From Sphingomonas lacusdianchii (GTDB taxonomy: Bacteria; Pseudomonadota; Alphaproteobacteria; Sphingomonadales; Sphingomonadaceae), in NCBI RefSeq assembly GCF_022664395.1, contig NZ_JAKRET010000010.1:108654-172653 (forward strand): a stretch of 64,000 bases of DNA. Reading direction: 5' to 3'. Positions 1 to 9,192 of this stretch are shown here, in pieces. The position numbers and the translations under genes are program-made. Position 1 is the first letter of the stretch. Every line of letters starts with the position of its first letter. Under the pieces are notes generated by a model. It was not told the origin of the DNA. It did no database searches and saw nothing but the letters and a program-made list of their open reading frames with translations.

Positions 1-963
1 CCAGAGCGCCAGAATCGTTTCAAGGATCGCGCAGCCCGCGACCACCAGATCGGCGCGCTCGCTGCCGATACACGGCACCGTGCCCCGCTGCGCGAGGTCC
101 ATCCCCGCCAGCCGCTGGCTGACCGCCAGCATCGCATCGGCCGGCACGATCAGCCCGTCGATCTGCGACCGGTCGTAGGCGGGCAGGCCCAGATGGACGC
201 TCGCCAGCGTCGTCACCGTGCCGCTGGTGCCGAGCAGGCGGCGCGGCTGGTCGGTCGTCGGCAGGCGTTTGGCGAAGGGCGCAAAACTTTCCTCGACGCA
301 TTCCCGCATCCGCGCATAGGCGCCCGACGCCATCGGCGCGGCGCGGCCGCCGCCGAGACTCTCGGTCAGCGACACCACGCCCCATGGCGCTGAATGCCAG
401 TCGAGCACGCGCGGCACCGGCCCGGTAGCATCGAGCAGCACCAGCTCGGTCGATCCGCCACCGATATCGAACACCAAAGCGGGGCCGGTGCCGGGTTCGA
501 GTAGCGCGTGACAACCAAGGACCGCAAGGCGCGCCTCTTCCTCGGCGGTGATGATGTCGAGGTGGATGCCGGTCTCCGCCAGCACGCGCTCGACAAAGGC
601 CGGGCCGTTGCTCGCGCGACGGCACGCCTCGGTCGCGACCGAGCGGGCGAGCGTCACGTCGCGACGCTTGAGTTTCTCGGCGCAGATCTTCAGCGCGGCG
701 ACGGTGCGGTCCATTGCCAGATCGGACAGGCGACCGGTCGCCGCCAGCCCCTCGCCCAGCCGCACGATCCGCGAGAATGCGTCGACGACGGCGAAGCCGT
801 CCCCCTGCGGCCGGGCGATCAGCAGCCGGCAGTTATTGGTGCCCAGGTCGAGCGCGGCATAATGACGCGCGCCCGGCCAGCGCGGGCGCGCTGGCGTATT
901 CGGTGCCGGGCGGGAAGCGCCACGCGCTCCCCGGTGCGGCAACCGGGCGGACATATCCCCCAT
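1..963 (-). CDS. Ppx/GppA-family phosphatase, C-terminus cut off by the window edge
   Basis: This is the N-terminal 321 residues of an exopolyphosphatase / guanosine pentaphosphatase family protein, which hydrolyses polyphosphate or pppGpp. The reading frame is open to base 1. The ASKHA-fold phosphate motifs are visible: ALDLGTNNCRLL near residue 35 and FDIGGGSTELVLL further on, followed by GTSGTVTTLA. Two in-frame ATGs lie 9 bases apart (963 and 954). I used the first, and the first 30 or so residues are Arg/Pro-rich and atypical, so translation may start later. The family is certain from the motifs, but Ppx and GppA activity cannot be told apart here. Confidence 0.9.
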   Translation of the reverse strand, partial: MGDMSARLPHRGARGASRPAPNTPARPRWPGARHYAALDLGTNNCRLLIARPQGDGFAVVDAFSRIVRLGEGLAATGRLSDLAMDRTVAALKICAEKLKRRDVTLARSVATEACRRASNGPAFVERVLAETGIHLDIITAEEEARLAVLGCHALLEPGTGPALVFDIGGGSTELVLLDATGPVPRVLDWHSAPWGVVSLTESLGGGRAAPMASGAYARMRECVEESFAPFAKRLPTTDQPRRLLGTSGTVTTLASVHLGLPAYDRSQIDGLIVPADAMLAVSQRLAGMDLAQRGTVPCIGSERADLVVAGCAILETILALW

Positions 964-1081
964 GCCGTCACTCGCTTTATGTTCTATCCGTCACGGCCGA
1001 ACGCCGCTCGGTGTCTGACAGACAACCTAGCGAAGCCGGTCGCGATCGACAAGGCGTTGCGACGAATCGCATGATTCGGCG

Positions 1082-1110
1082 TTGACACGCTTCCCGGTCC
1101 AGCCTATCGG
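1082..1110 (+). promoter_or_regulatory. Probable sigma-70 promoter of tRNA-Gln
   Basis: TTGACA at 1082-1087 matches the -35 consensus, and TATCGG lies after a 17-base spacer at 1105-1110. The tRNA starts 20 bases further on. Position and spacing fit a housekeeping promoter. The -10 is a partial match. Confidence 0.55.
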
Positions 1111-1129
1111 ACCGCCCTCGCTGCGACGC

Positions 1130-1203
1130 TGCCCTGTCGTCTAAAGGTAAGACCACGGACTCTGACTCCGTTAATTGAGGTTCGAATCCTCACGGGGCAT
1201 CCA
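1130..1203 (+). tRNA. tRNA-Gln (anticodon CTG)
   Basis: The acceptor arm TGCCCTG (1130-1136) pairs with CGGGGCA (1193-1199). The anticodon loop is CTCTGAC inside an ACGGA/TCCGT stem, giving CTG. The T-arm carries GGTTCGAATCC, and CCA is encoded at 1201-1203. Confidence 0.95.
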
Positions 1204-1638
1204 GCGACCTGTCCATCGACATCGAAACCGGACCTCCGTGACAGGAGCAGTCTGTGGGCGGCATGCGCTTCGGTCTCGACCGGCCGTTCGGCTCCTACCA
1301 CCCCGCAGATTGGCGTTGCGCAATCGGCCGGATCAGGCACTTACTAGCTATTCGATGACAATTGCGCGGGAGGATGCTGCAATTCCGCGTGCGATCGCAT
1401 TGCAAGCTTCCGTTGGCGCACGATCCGTTGCGCGACGGCATGCCGCGAACGGCATCGTTCGCCACGGCCGAACGCACCCTGACAAGAAGGCCGGCAAATC
1501 GGTATGACCCACCAGACAGCGTGTATGCCGAATGTGTAACCGCACCGCGTCCCGCCCCGCACGACGGCAAAGATGGTACGCCGTCCCTGACGCGGCAGGG
1601 CATGCCGCATACGGATCGTTGTCCTTGGGGCGGGTCGC
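1204..1638. other. Intergenic region, no gene seen
   Basis: These 435 bases lie between tRNA-Gln and the GntP permease. No reading frame here has recognisable protein content. I saw no integrase or repeat that would mark the tRNA as an insertion site. The promoter of the permease should lie here, but I could not place it with confidence. Confidence 0.5.
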
Positions 1639-2988
1639 ATGAGCGGCGGTGACGTACGGCTGGTGACGGCCGCGGTCGCGGGTATCGCACTGGCGATCGT
1701 CATGATCGTGCGCGGCCGGCTACACCCCTTTATCGGCCTGTTGTGCGGCGCCTTCACGGTCGGGCTGCTCGCCGGACTGCCGCTGATCGACACGGCCAAG
1801 GCGGTACAGAAAGGGGTAGGCGACATCATCGGCGGCACCGGGCTGGTGGTATCGCTCGGCCTGTCGCTCGGCGCGATGCTGCAATTGTCGGGGGCGGCAG
1901 CGTCGCTCGCGACCGGCGCGTTGCGGCTGACCGGTCCGCGCGCGGCGCCATGGGCGACGCTCGGCATTGCGATCGTCATCGGTCTGCCGCTGTTCTTCGA
2001 AACGGGGCTGGTGCTGCTGCTGCCGATCGTCGTCGCGGCCGCGAAAGAAATGGCTGCCGATGCGGATCCGGCTGCACGGGACAGCGCCAAGTTGCGGCTG
2101 ATCATGCCTGCGCTCGCCGGCTTGGGCGTGGTTCATGCGCTTGTGCCGCCGCACCCGGGGCCGTTGCTGGCCGTTGAGACGTTGAACGCCAATCTCGGGC
2201 TGACCATGTTGTACGGCACGCTGATCGCGATCCCGGTCGCGATCCTATCCGGGCCGGTGCTTGCGCGTTTCGTGACGCCGGGGATCAGACTGGCCGAGCC
2301 GGTCCCGAGCGATCCGATCAGCCAGCTTGCGACCCCATCCCGTAGCAGGGCGCTGTTCATCGTCCTGCTGCCGATCGCCCTGATCGCGGCGGGCGAACTC
2401 GGCAAGCTGGTGCCGGGCCTCAAAGGGTCGATGCTGCTCGACGCGGCGGCCAATCCCGTCATCGCGCTGCTTCTTGCCAATCTGCTGGCGATGCCACTCC
2501 TGTTCGGACGGCGCTTTCGGGAGGCGGGTGTCCAGGAGTCGATCTGGCATCAGACGATGGGTGCGGCCGGTGCGATCCTGCTCGCGATCGGTGCCGGCGG
2601 CGCGCTGAAGCAGGTGCTGGTCAGCGCCGGCCTGTCCGATCTGCTCGCCCGTACCGTCATGGCCTATTCGATATCGCCGTTGCTGCTTGGCTGGCTGATC
2701 GCGGTCGGCATCCGTCTGGCCGCAGGATCGGCGACCGTCGCCACGATCACCGCGGTCGGGGTGATGCCGGGCGTGGTTGCCGCCTCCGGCGCCGCACCGG
2801 AGCTGGTCGTGCTGGCGATCGGCGCGGGTTCGGTGTTCTTCAGCCATGTCAACGATCCGGGCTTCTGGCTGGTCAAGGGCTATATGGGCACCAGTACCGC
2901 GGACACCTTTCGGACATGGTCGCTGCTGGAAACGGTGATCTCGGTCGCCGGGCTCATCTTCGTTATCGGCCTCAGCTACATCGTCTGA
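1639..2988 (+). CDS. GntP-family gluconate/organic acid:H+ symporter
   Basis: This inner-membrane permease (449 residues, the normal length of the GntP/GntT family) is hydrophobic throughout with about 12-14 membrane segments. Family signatures include LGLSLGAMLQLSGAA, GLPLFFETGLVLLLPIV and, near the C-terminus, GSVFFSHVNDPGFW. The likely substrate is gluconate or a related sugar acid carried with protons. GGGGCGGG upstream of the ATG can act as a ribosome site. It stands alone and converges on the GH32 lipoprotein gene, with 58 bases between the stops. Confidence 0.9.
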   Translation: MSGGDVRLVTAAVAGIALAIVMIVRGRLHPFIGLLCGAFTVGLLAGLPLIDTAKAVQKGVGDIIGGTGLVVSLGLSLGAMLQLSGAAASLATGALRLTGPRAAPWATLGIAIVIGLPLFFETGLVLLLPIVVAAAKEMAADADPAARDSAKLRLIMPALAGLGVVHALVPPHPGPLLAVETLNANLGLTMLYGTLIAIPVAILSGPVLARFVTPGIRLAEPVPSDPISQLATPSRSRALFIVLLPIALIAAGELGKLVPGLKGSMLLDAAANPVIALLLANLLAMPLLFGRRFREAGVQESIWHQTMGAAGAILLAIGAGGALKQVLVSAGLSDLLARTVMAYSISPLLLGWLIAVGIRLAAGSATVATITAVGVMPGVVAASGAAPELVVLAIGAGSVFFSHVNDPGFWLVKGYMGTSTADTFRTWSLLETVISVAGLIFVIGLSYIV

Positions 2989-3046
2989 TCCGGGCGAGAA
3001 CGGCCGCGCGCCCCGGACCAGAGAACGGCGGCCGGGGACGATGTTC

Positions 3047-4672
3047 TCAAGGCGCCTTCGATATGCGGACCTCCGATACGCGAAGCGAACCACCGCTCGC
3101 ATTCAGGTTCAACCTCGCCGCATTCGATGGTGCCGTGATGCGTTCGGACAGCACGCCGTCACCATCGTTGACGAACACTTCGATCGAGGCGGTATCGAGG
3201 AAGATGCTGACCGTCACCCTGCCGCCAGCGGCGTCGCACGGGATGCTGCGATTCTGGCGCCACGCGGCATGGTCGGGTGCGTCGGGGCCGCTGGTGTCGC
3301 GCTTCACGAACAGCCGGTTGTCGCGCAGTTCGAAACCGATCTGCGTGAAATAGCCGTCGCCGCCACGCACCGACAGCCATGCCCCGCCCGGCCAGTCGGC
3401 TCCGACGCGCGACAGCGTCAGATCGATCCGCCCGGCAACGATTTCGGCGCCAGCGGGCCAGACATAGTCGCTGCCGTCGGTGATCGTCTGATCCGTGCCA
3501 ATGACCGCCGTTTGGAAGACGCTGTTCTGCGCCGCGATCGGCGTCATGCGCAGGCGGGACGCGCCCCCGGCGGTGCGTTGCAGGCGGAGGTGCCGGACCA
3601 TGCTCAGCTGCCCGCGATAGCCCGCGGGGGCGGACGACTGGTTGGCATAGGCCCAGTTGTTCATCCAGCCGATCGTCCATGCCCCGGCCAGCGGGTCGGC
3701 GGCCAGCGCATCCTGCCACGCCACCGCGGCATAATAATCGGCCCCGCCGTCGAGCCACTGGCCAGCCGCACTGTCCGCGGTGAAGCCGGTCCCGTCGAAG
3801 CTGCCGACCCAGTAATAGGTGCCGCCGGTAAAGCCGCTGCCCGTCCCGTCCCCACCGACGAGCAACACCCATTTGTCGACGCTCGTCGTCCCGTCCGCTT
3901 CGTACAGATGCAGCGGGAAGAGGTGTGAACATTCCATCACGCCGCCGACCAGCGTCGACAGGAAGCCGCTGGCATAGCTCCACTGCTTCAGATCGGCGGA
4001 GGTGTAGAAACCGATCTTCCCCTCCTCCGACAGGGTCATCACCCAGCGCGCCGTGGGCGCGTGCCAGAACACGGTCGGATCGCGGAACGGCTTGTTGCCT
4101 GGGAAATTGGGATGGACGATCGCGTGAAAGGCAAAGCTTGCCCCATTGTCGCGCGAATACCACAAGGCCGTCGACTGGTTCTGTCCGGCGGCGTTGTCGG
4201 CGGGCATCGTCGCCAGCGCGATCAGCGTGCCCGCCCCGAAGCCGGCGGTGTTGTTCGTGTCGATCACCGCGCTGCCGCTCCACACATCGCCGAACGAGGT
4301 CGTGCGCCGGGGGATCGACACGCCGCGATCGGTCCATGTGACCAGATCGGTCGAGGTCCAGCGCCGCCATTCGGTACCGCCGTTCGGCCAGGTCGGATTG
4401 TAGAGCGCCCACATCGTCCAGCCATCGCCGATGCGCACCGGACGCTGCGGATCGTTGATCCACCCGCCATCGGGCGCGGCGATGTGATAGCGGGGCCGGC
4501 CGCTGACGGTCGTGGCGGTCGGGGTCGGCGTCGGGCCGGGCGCAGGAGTCGGCGCCGGACCGGCGACGGAGACCAGTCCCCCGCCCCCGTCCCCCGATGC
4601 CCCGCAGGCGGGCAGGATGGGTAGGGTCGCGATCAGGCCGAGCGTCTGACGTCGTGAAACGATCGAATTCAT
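3047..4672 (-). CDS. GH32 glycoside hydrolase, predicted Tat-type lipoprotein (levanase/fructanase-like)
   Basis: This 541-residue β-fructosidase has an N-terminal SRRQTLG twin-arginine stretch and the lipobox LPAC (Cys23), then a Pro/Thr-rich linker (about 41-52), so it should sit tethered outside the inner membrane. The five-bladed GH32 domain shows the nucleophile in WINDPQ (Asp74), the transition-state stabiliser in FRDP (Asp198) and the acid/base in MEC (Glu247). The first motif departs from the usual WMNDPNG. A C-terminal β-sandwich ends with IEVFVNDG. The start was chosen because GGAGAGGA lies just upstream and the signal follows; an upstream ATG at 4765 would bury the signal. It is the last gene of the fructan locus, 129 bases after the TonB receptor, and probably trims oligofructans. 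Confidence 0.9.
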   Translation of the reverse strand: MNSIVSRRQTLGLIATLPILPACGASGDGGGGLVSVAGPAPTPAPGPTPTPTATTVSGRPRYHIAAPDGGWINDPQRPVRIGDGWTMWALYNPTWPNGGTEWRRWTSTDLVTWTDRGVSIPRRTTSFGDVWSGSAVIDTNNTAGFGAGTLIALATMPADNAAGQNQSTALWYSRDNGASFAFHAIVHPNFPGNKPFRDPTVFWHAPTARWVMTLSEEGKIGFYTSADLKQWSYASGFLSTLVGGVMECSHLFPLHLYEADGTTSVDKWVLLVGGDGTGSGFTGGTYYWVGSFDGTGFTADSAAGQWLDGGADYYAAVAWQDALAADPLAGAWTIGWMNNWAYANQSSAPAGYRGQLSMVRHLRLQRTAGGASRLRMTPIAAQNSVFQTAVIGTDQTITDGSDYVWPAGAEIVAGRIDLTLSRVGADWPGGAWLSVRGGDGYFTQIGFELRDNRLFVKRDTSGPDAPDHAAWRQNRSIPCDAAGGRVTVSIFLDTASIEVFVNDGDGVLSERITAPSNAARLNLNASGGSLRVSEVRISKAP

Positions 4673-4801
4673 GGCAAAAATCCTCTCCGCGCGCGGCGGA
4701 TGGCCGCGCGGCATGGTTCGCGCGTCGCCTGTGCCGGCGGTTCGCGCGGGATGGTGGTAGTGCAAGCGCGACGGCGCGACGGTGCGCGCCGCTGCCGGGT
4801 G

Positions 4802-7606
4802 TTACATCTTGAAGCGGACGCCGAGGCTGAAATACCGGCCCTCGATCCGCAGGTCGCGGCCGAACGATTGGGTTTCGTTGTAGAAGCGGTAGTTCTTGAA
4901 CGGCTGCGCCAGGATGTTGCTCACATTGGCGACCAGCGAGATATTCCTGAACGCGTCATAGCTGGCCGAAAAATCGAGGCGGGAGATCGGCTGCACCAAT
5001 TCGCCCGCATATTGTTCTTCGTTGATGTTGCGATTGTAGCTGGTGACGTGACGCGACCGCCAGTTGTACGACAGCCGGGCCGAGATTCCGGCCTTTTCGT
5101 AGAAGCCGGTCAGGTTGTACGCCCATTTCGACAGGCCGGTGATCTCGACCTGACGATCGCCCTCGCCCAGCACCTGCGGCAACTGGTTGGTCCCGTCGAG
5201 ATAGGTGACATTGCCCTGCACGCCGAACCCCGACAGGGCACCGGGCAGGAAGTCGAAGAAGGTCTGCAGCGACGCCTCGACGCCCTTGATCCGGCCGTCG
5301 CCGGCATTCTCCGGTCGGTTGAGCTGCACCCGGCCATAGACGGGATCGTTCACCACCTGCGTATAATAGCCGATGAAGCCGTTAAGATCGCGGTAGAAGG
5401 CAGCGACCGACGCCGATCCGTTCTTCGAGAAATACCATTCGAGCGATGCGTCGTAATTCTTGGACGTCAGCGGGCGGAGGTCGGGATTGCCGCCGAACCC
5501 GGTCGCGTCGAAGACCGGCGGCGTCCCATCCGGCCCGACGCTGTTACGGGTGATATTGATCGACGGGTTGAGCTGGCCGAAGCCCGGCCGGGTCCGCGTC
5601 TGGGTATAGCCGAGCCGCATCTGCCATTCGTTCGAGAAGCGGACCCGGGCGATGGCCGACGGCAGCACATCGACATAATTCTGCCGCGTGGTGCTCGGCA
5701 CGATGCCGACCGTGCCGTCGGCGGCCTGCACCCGGCTGAACCCGCGATAGGTGCCGTCGGTATTGACGATGCGCGCGCCGACGGTGCCGTCGACCCGCAC
5801 CCCGCCCACATCCATATCGAACTTGCCCTGGCCATAGGTCGCATAGCTCGCCTCGCTGGCGGTGAAGCCGCCCAGCGGATCGAACGGGATTTCCTCCGTC
5901 GCGAACTTCGTCACCGCCTCGCGGATGCCATTATCCCATGGGAACAGCACCGTCGCGCGCTGCACCGACTGCAACGCCAGCAGCCGCAGCGCCTCGCCAT
6001 TGTCGCGTATCCCTTCGCGGCTGGGCGCCAGCCAGTTCTGGAACCGCTGCGGATCGCCGCGGAAGCCGTCGGTGATCAGGCCCAATGGGCCGCTCGGCAG
6101 GCTGTCGAGCGCGATGTTCAGCCCGGCGGTATAGGCATAGCGGTTATTGTTCTGCGAAGACGCGTTGCGGTCGCTGGCGCGAAATCCGAATTGCAGGCGC
6201 GGCAGCCATGCCCAGTCGGTTTCGAGGTCGAGGTCGACCCGACCCTGCACCCCGTCCCCCTTGGTCACGAAATCGCGCTGATAATAGCCGCGCCAGCGGG
6301 TGTTGGCGGGGTCGTCAATGGCATAGCCACCCAGGTCGAACACCGCCGATCCGCGCACGTCCCAGTCGACATTGATCGTCGGGGCCGAGGCGAGCTGCGC
6401 GTCGAGGCTGTATTCCGACGCCTGATACTTGCTGTTGGTATAGGCGAAGTCGCCCGACAGGATCGCGCGGCCGGTGGTCCATTTGAAACCGGTCGCCGCT
6501 TGCCACGTATCGGTGCGGTCATTCTGGGTCGAGCGATAGAATTCGGGGACATAGCCGCCAGTCTTGGTAAAGCTCGCGGCCTTGTCCGGCTCGCCCTCCA
6601 CCAACACGACGTTGCTGAGCGTCGGGGCGACGCCGTTCGCGTCGCGGCGTTCGAAATTGACGTTGAACGCGTCGCGCAGCACCTCGCCACGATAGGCCTG
6701 CCACAGCCCCTCGGCGAAGAGTTCGAGGTTCGGGATCGGGCGCCACTGGATCGTCCCGTTCACCGCCGGGCGATGGCGTACGCCCTTTTCGTAGAAATTG
6801 CCGGCATTGGCGGGAAAGCGGAAATCATTGCCGACGCCGGGTGTCGTGACCGTCAGGTCGTCGGCAGCGTCGTTCGCCCCGAACCCGCGCGGCGAGATGA
6901 CGGCGGAATCGGCATAGCGATCGGCGTTGCGATAGGTGGTGCGGACATAGCTGACGTTAATCAGCGCGCCGATCTCGCCGATGGGCGTATCCCAGCGCTT
7001 GGTCAGCAGCAGATTGCCCGCCGGGTCGAACGCCTTGGCCTGATCGTTGTACGATGCACGAAGCTCGCCTGCGATCTCGGTATCCTTGACGTCGAACGGA
7101 CGGCGCGAGCGCAGATTGACGAGGCCGGCCAGCCCCGGTTCGATCAGGTCGGACGTGCCCGACTTATACACCTCGATCCCCGCCGCGACGCCCGCCGGAA
7201 AGTCCTGAAGATGCAGCACCCGGTCTTCGGCCGAGAAGAATTCGCGTCCGTTGAAGGTCGTGGCGACGTCGGGCAGCCCGCGCACCAGGATCACGCCGGC
7301 TTCGTCATTATAGCGCTGCACGGTAACGCCGGTGACGCGCGCGATCGCTTCGGCGGCGTTGTTGTCGGGCAGCTTGCCGATGTCGTTCGACACGATCGCG
7401 TCGACGATCGAGGACGAATTGCGCTTGATCTCCTGCGCCGATCCCAGCGCCGCGCGATATCCGGTGACGATGATATCGGCACCGCCGTCATTTTCCGGCG
7501 CAGCCTCCGCCTCGGCCTGCGCGGTGCCGTCCTGCGCGGCGGCAGGGATCGCGGCCAGCGGGATCAGCGCACTGGATGTCAAAAGGGCAAGCAAGGTCTT
7601 CGGCAT
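4802..7606 (-). CDS. TonB-dependent receptor of the fructan/sucrose locus
   Basis: This outer-membrane receptor (934 residues) imports oligosaccharides using TonB energy. It has a signal peptide ending at AAAQ, then a plug domain beginning DIIVTGYRAALGSAQ and KLPDNNAAEAIARVTGVTV. The 22-strand barrel closes with the typical aromatic end GRYFSLGVRFKM. The plug sequence is the Caulobacter/Sphingomonas sugar-receptor type. GGGAGGA lies 4 bases before the ATG. It sits between two GH32 hydrolases, so the cargo is most likely fructo-oligosaccharide or levan/inulin fragments. That substrate is inferred from context only. Confidence 0.92.
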   Translation of the reverse strand: MPKTLLALLTSSALIPLAAIPAAAQDGTAQAEAEAAPENDGGADIIVTGYRAALGSAQEIKRNSSSIVDAIVSNDIGKLPDNNAAEAIARVTGVTVQRYNDEAGVILVRGLPDVATTFNGREFFSAEDRVLHLQDFPAGVAAGIEVYKSGTSDLIEPGLAGLVNLRSRRPFDVKDTEIAGELRASYNDQAKAFDPAGNLLLTKRWDTPIGEIGALINVSYVRTTYRNADRYADSAVISPRGFGANDAADDLTVTTPGVGNDFRFPANAGNFYEKGVRHRPAVNGTIQWRPIPNLELFAEGLWQAYRGEVLRDAFNVNFERRDANGVAPTLSNVVLVEGEPDKAASFTKTGGYVPEFYRSTQNDRTDTWQAATGFKWTTGRAILSGDFAYTNSKYQASEYSLDAQLASAPTINVDWDVRGSAVFDLGGYAIDDPANTRWRGYYQRDFVTKGDGVQGRVDLDLETDWAWLPRLQFGFRASDRNASSQNNNRYAYTAGLNIALDSLPSGPLGLITDGFRGDPQRFQNWLAPSREGIRDNGEALRLLALQSVQRATVLFPWDNGIREAVTKFATEEIPFDPLGGFTASEASYATYGQGKFDMDVGGVRVDGTVGARIVNTDGTYRGFSRVQAADGTVGIVPSTTRQNYVDVLPSAIARVRFSNEWQMRLGYTQTRTRPGFGQLNPSINITRNSVGPDGTPPVFDATGFGGNPDLRPLTSKNYDASLEWYFSKNGSASVAAFYRDLNGFIGYYTQVVNDPVYGRVQLNRPENAGDGRIKGVEASLQTFFDFLPGALSGFGVQGNVTYLDGTNQLPQVLGEGDRQVEITGLSKWAYNLTGFYEKAGISARLSYNWRSRHVTSYNRNINEEQYAGELVQPISRLDFSASYDAFRNISLVANVSNILAQPFKNYRFYNETQSFGRDLRIEGRYFSLGVRFKM

Positions 7607-7689
7607 AAATCCTCCCAGATTTCCGTTATTTTTATCGGTAATGGTCGTCGTGCTTCGGCCGGGCGTTCAGCCCGGTGCGATCGTCCCGG

Positions 7690-9192
7690 TCATGGCCGCG
7701 GTCCCCCGTTCATCGGCCATGCCTGCATCGTCAGCTTCGCGCTGCCGCCGCGCGCACTGGCGCTCCAGCGCAACTGCCCGCCGCCGCGAAAGAAGCGGTC
7801 GGTGATGGTGCGCGTGCCGTCGCCGACAAAGACTTCGAGGATCGACTGGTCGGCCAGCACCCGCAACCGGACGCGCCTGCTCTTCAGGTCGACCGGCGCG
7901 ACATGGCGGTTGGCGAAGCCGTCGTGAAAATGCGGCCCCGACCGGGTACGGTCGACGAACACCTCGTCCACCCCCGGATTCACCCCGACCAGCGTCTGAT
8001 AGCCCTGTTCGTCGGTCAGCGCGATCGTGACCTGTTCGGCGGTGCCCGTTTCGAGGTCGAGCATCAGATCCGCCGAACCGCCCGCGACCGGCAGGTCGAC
8101 CGGCGTCTCGCCCAGCGTACCGGCGAACGCCTGCGACGCGCCCCGCAGGCTCGCCACCTCGCGCACCGGCGCCTGCGCGATGCGATAGCCGGCCGGCGTC
8201 TTCTTCAGCGTCACCTCGCGCGGCACCGTCATCAGCCCGCGCGCCGGCCAGGTCGGGATCGCCTCGGCATAGCGCCAGTCGTTCGCCCATCCGATCCAGA
8301 TCCGGCGCGGGTCGTCCTTGGGCAGGTCGTTCCATGACACGGCGGCATAGAAATCCGCGCCGTAATCCATCCACTGCGCCTCGCCCGGCCAGCCGGGAAC
8401 GGGTGTGAAGCGTCTGCCGTCGAAATCGCCGACGAAATACTGACCGCCCGAACCGCCGCCCGCGGCATTGTCGCCCAAATTGATGCCCAGCACCCAGCGC
8501 TTCTCGCCGGGCGCGCCGCCCTCGACCGGCAGTTCGAACAGGTCGGGACATTCCCAGTTCTTGCCGCGCCCGCCGGCCGGTCCGAAGCTGCTGGCGAAAC
8601 TCCATTGCTTCAGGTCGGGTGAGGTGAACAGCACGGCGCGGTTCTCCAGCGCCATCACCGCGACCATCACCCAACGCTTCGTGGCTGCGTGCCAGAACAC
8701 CTTGGGATCGCGAAACTCGGGCGATCCGACGCTCAGCACCTCGCCATGCACCGTCCACGTCCGGCCGCGGTCATTGCTATAGGCGACATATTGCGACTGC
8801 AGCTTCGCCTTCGGGTTATGGCCGGTATAGATCGCGACCAGCGGCGGCTTGCCGTTCCTGCCGAACCCGGTCGTGTTGTTCCAGTCGACCACTGCGCTGC
8901 CCGAAAACGCCATGACGTCGGCGGTTTCGGGGATGGCGATCGGCAGTTCCTCCCAATGCACCAGATCGCGGCTGACCGCATGGCCCCAGTTCATATGGCC
9001 CCAGCGGTCGCCATGCGGATTATACTGGAAGAACAGATGATATTCCCCGTCATAATAGACGAGGCCGTTGGGGTCGTTCATCCAGTTGCGCGCGGGCGCG
9101 AAGTGATAGGTCGGGCGCGGATCGGGCCGCTGGGCCGATGCAGCGGTGGCAAGGGCAAGGCCGGTCATGGCGAGGATCGCGAGCCGCTTCAT
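7690..9192 (-). CDS. Periplasmic GH32 β-fructofuranosidase / fructanase
   Basis: This secreted hydrolase has 500 residues and signal peptide MKRLAILAMTGLALATAASA. All three GH32 catalytic motifs are canonical: WMNDPNG (Asp40), FRDPKVF (Asp162) and WECPDLF (Glu214). A C-terminal β-sandwich follows. It releases fructose from levan, inulin or sucrose in the periplasm. The ATG overlaps the stop of the MFS porter gene as ATGA, which argues for translational coupling. A long open frame upstream of the ATG lies inside the porter gene and is not part of the protein. Confidence 0.93.
   Translation of the reverse strand: MKRLAILAMTGLALATAASAQRPDPRPTYHFAPARNWMNDPNGLVYYDGEYHLFFQYNPHGDRWGHMNWGHAVSRDLVHWEELPIAIPETADVMAFSGSAVVDWNNTTGFGRNGKPPLVAIYTGHNPKAKLQSQYVAYSNDRGRTWTVHGEVLSVGSPEFRDPKVFWHAATKRWVMVAVMALENRAVLFTSPDLKQWSFASSFGPAGGRGKNWECPDLFELPVEGGAPGEKRWVLGINLGDNAAGGGSGGQYFVGDFDGRRFTPVPGWPGEAQWMDYGADFYAAVSWNDLPKDDPRRIWIGWANDWRYAEAIPTWPARGLMTVPREVTLKKTPAGYRIAQAPVREVASLRGASQAFAGTLGETPVDLPVAGGSADLMLDLETGTAEQVTIALTDEQGYQTLVGVNPGVDEVFVDRTRSGPHFHDGFANRHVAPVDLKSRRVRLRVLADQSILEVFVGDGTRTITDRFFRGGGQLRWSASARGGSAKLTMQAWPMNGGPRP

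Noticed and set aside
1130..1638. tRNA-Gln as an insertion site for a mobile element
   Set aside because: No repeat of the tRNA end, integrase or change in composition is seen downstream.
4700..7927. 1075-codon open frame on the plus strand
   Set aside because: It is antisense to the TonB receptor and has the Arg/Asp/Ile pattern of a shadow frame in GC-rich DNA; no domain is recognisable.
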